NCBI RefSeq assembly: GCF_000761245.1
Contig: NZ_AWOR01000110.1
Coordinates: forward strand, 124,001-188,000
Length of the DNA stretch: 64,000 nt
Reading direction: 5' to 3'
From: Comamonas testosteroni
Lineage (GTDB): Bacteria > Pseudomonadota > Gammaproteobacteria > Burkholderiales > Burkholderiaceae_C
A program made the translations under genes and the position numbers. Position 1 is the stretch's first letter. Every line of letters begins with the position of its first letter. Shown piece by piece: positions 63,836 through 64,000 of this stretch. The notes below the pieces were generated by a model. The model saw only the letters and a list, made by a program, of their open reading frames with translations. It ran no database searches and was not told the DNA's origin.

Positions 63836-64000
63836 ATGAAGCAAACCATGCCCTGGAGGGCCATTGCACTGACAAGCTGCCTGAGCCTGAGTGCTGCCAC
63901 CATGCCGTTGACAGCCAATGCTCAGCAAGCGCCCTGGCCCGCCAAGCCCATACGCCTGGTGGTCGGCGGCCCGGCCGGCGGCAATGCCGACTCGCTGGCG
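63836..64000 (+). CDS. Bug-family periplasmic receptor (truncated by window end)
   Basis: First 55 codons only. Signal peptide MKQTMPWRAIALTSCLSLSA, ending TANAQ, then PWPAKPIRLVVGGPAGGNAD, where the family usually has 'PFpaGG..D'; the GGPAGGNADSLA variant is the common alternative. Clear SD GAGGAG before ATG 63836. Fifth Bug receptor in the window; the rest lies downstream. Confidence 0.85.
   Translation, partial: MKQTMPWRAIALTSCLSLSAATMPLTANAQQAPWPAKPIRLVVGGPAGGNADSLA

Overview
The window looks like chromosomal DNA of a Comamonas-type member of the Comamonadaceae (Betaproteobacteria, Burkholderiales). Grounds: high GC coding bias; five orphan Bug-type tripartite-tricarboxylate receptors with no permease genes beside them; a MobA of exactly 639 codons with a divergent MarR gene, the arrangement known from Comamonas testosteroni; the order mdh / gntR / sdhCDABE / gltA; and dispersed intergenic inverted repeats of a type I associate with this family. 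No rRNA, tRNA, CRISPR array, insertion sequence or integrase was recognised.

Layout. 1-2.9 kb: the end of a LysR regulator, the tRNA hydroxylation gene trhP and a solitary ParB-like gene. 2.9-6.3 kb: an IclR-regulator remnant, a Bug receptor and an IlvD/Edd-family dehydratase, the whole block bracketed by a 30-bp imperfect direct repeat copied from the 3' end of the parB-like gene. 6.6-10.5 kb: a FecA-like TonB receptor, a PepSY membrane protein and a VOC protein. 10.5-13.5 kb: acnA. 13.6-21.1 kb: a minus-strand catabolic cluster (acyl-CoA dehydrogenase, two Bug receptors, M20 amidohydrolase, Bug receptor, CoA-transferase), with a divergent LysR gene at 21.3 kb. 22-26 kb: a decayed allantoinase-like gene, a bacterioferritin lacking the haem methionine, a queuosine-precursor transporter with a probable preQ1-I riboswitch, a small membrane protein and an MmyB-type regulator.

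26.3-38.7 kb is a TCA-cycle region: acnB, then an mdh-tam-citE-like-periplasmic protein run on the minus strand, a divergent GntR regulator sharing a 12-bp perfect palindrome with mdh, and sdhC-sdhD-sdhA-sdhB-sdhE-gltA on the plus strand. tam (trans-aconitate methyltransferase) fits as a detoxifier of a by-product of the nearby aconitases.

38.9-51 kb is mixed accessory content: a SnoaL-like protein, a quinone oxidoreductase, a DEAD-box helicase, a secreted barrel-like protein with a hexapeptide repeat, and a 1594-residue DUF4011 / SF1 helicase / Vsr-like nuclease / DUF3320 protein, the best candidate defence gene here. It is followed by a small membrane protein, an XRE regulator, a GlxA-type AraC regulator and an unknown membrane protein. 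51.5-53.7 kb: formaldehyde detoxification (frmA and fghA). 53.8-57.8 kb: small proteins, then mobA/mobR for 3-hydroxybenzoate. 57.9-63.7 kb: a phosphonate cluster (phnX, Fe-alcohol dehydrogenase, phnE, phnC, phnD) with a divergent LysR gene and no phnW. The window ends inside a fifth Bug receptor.
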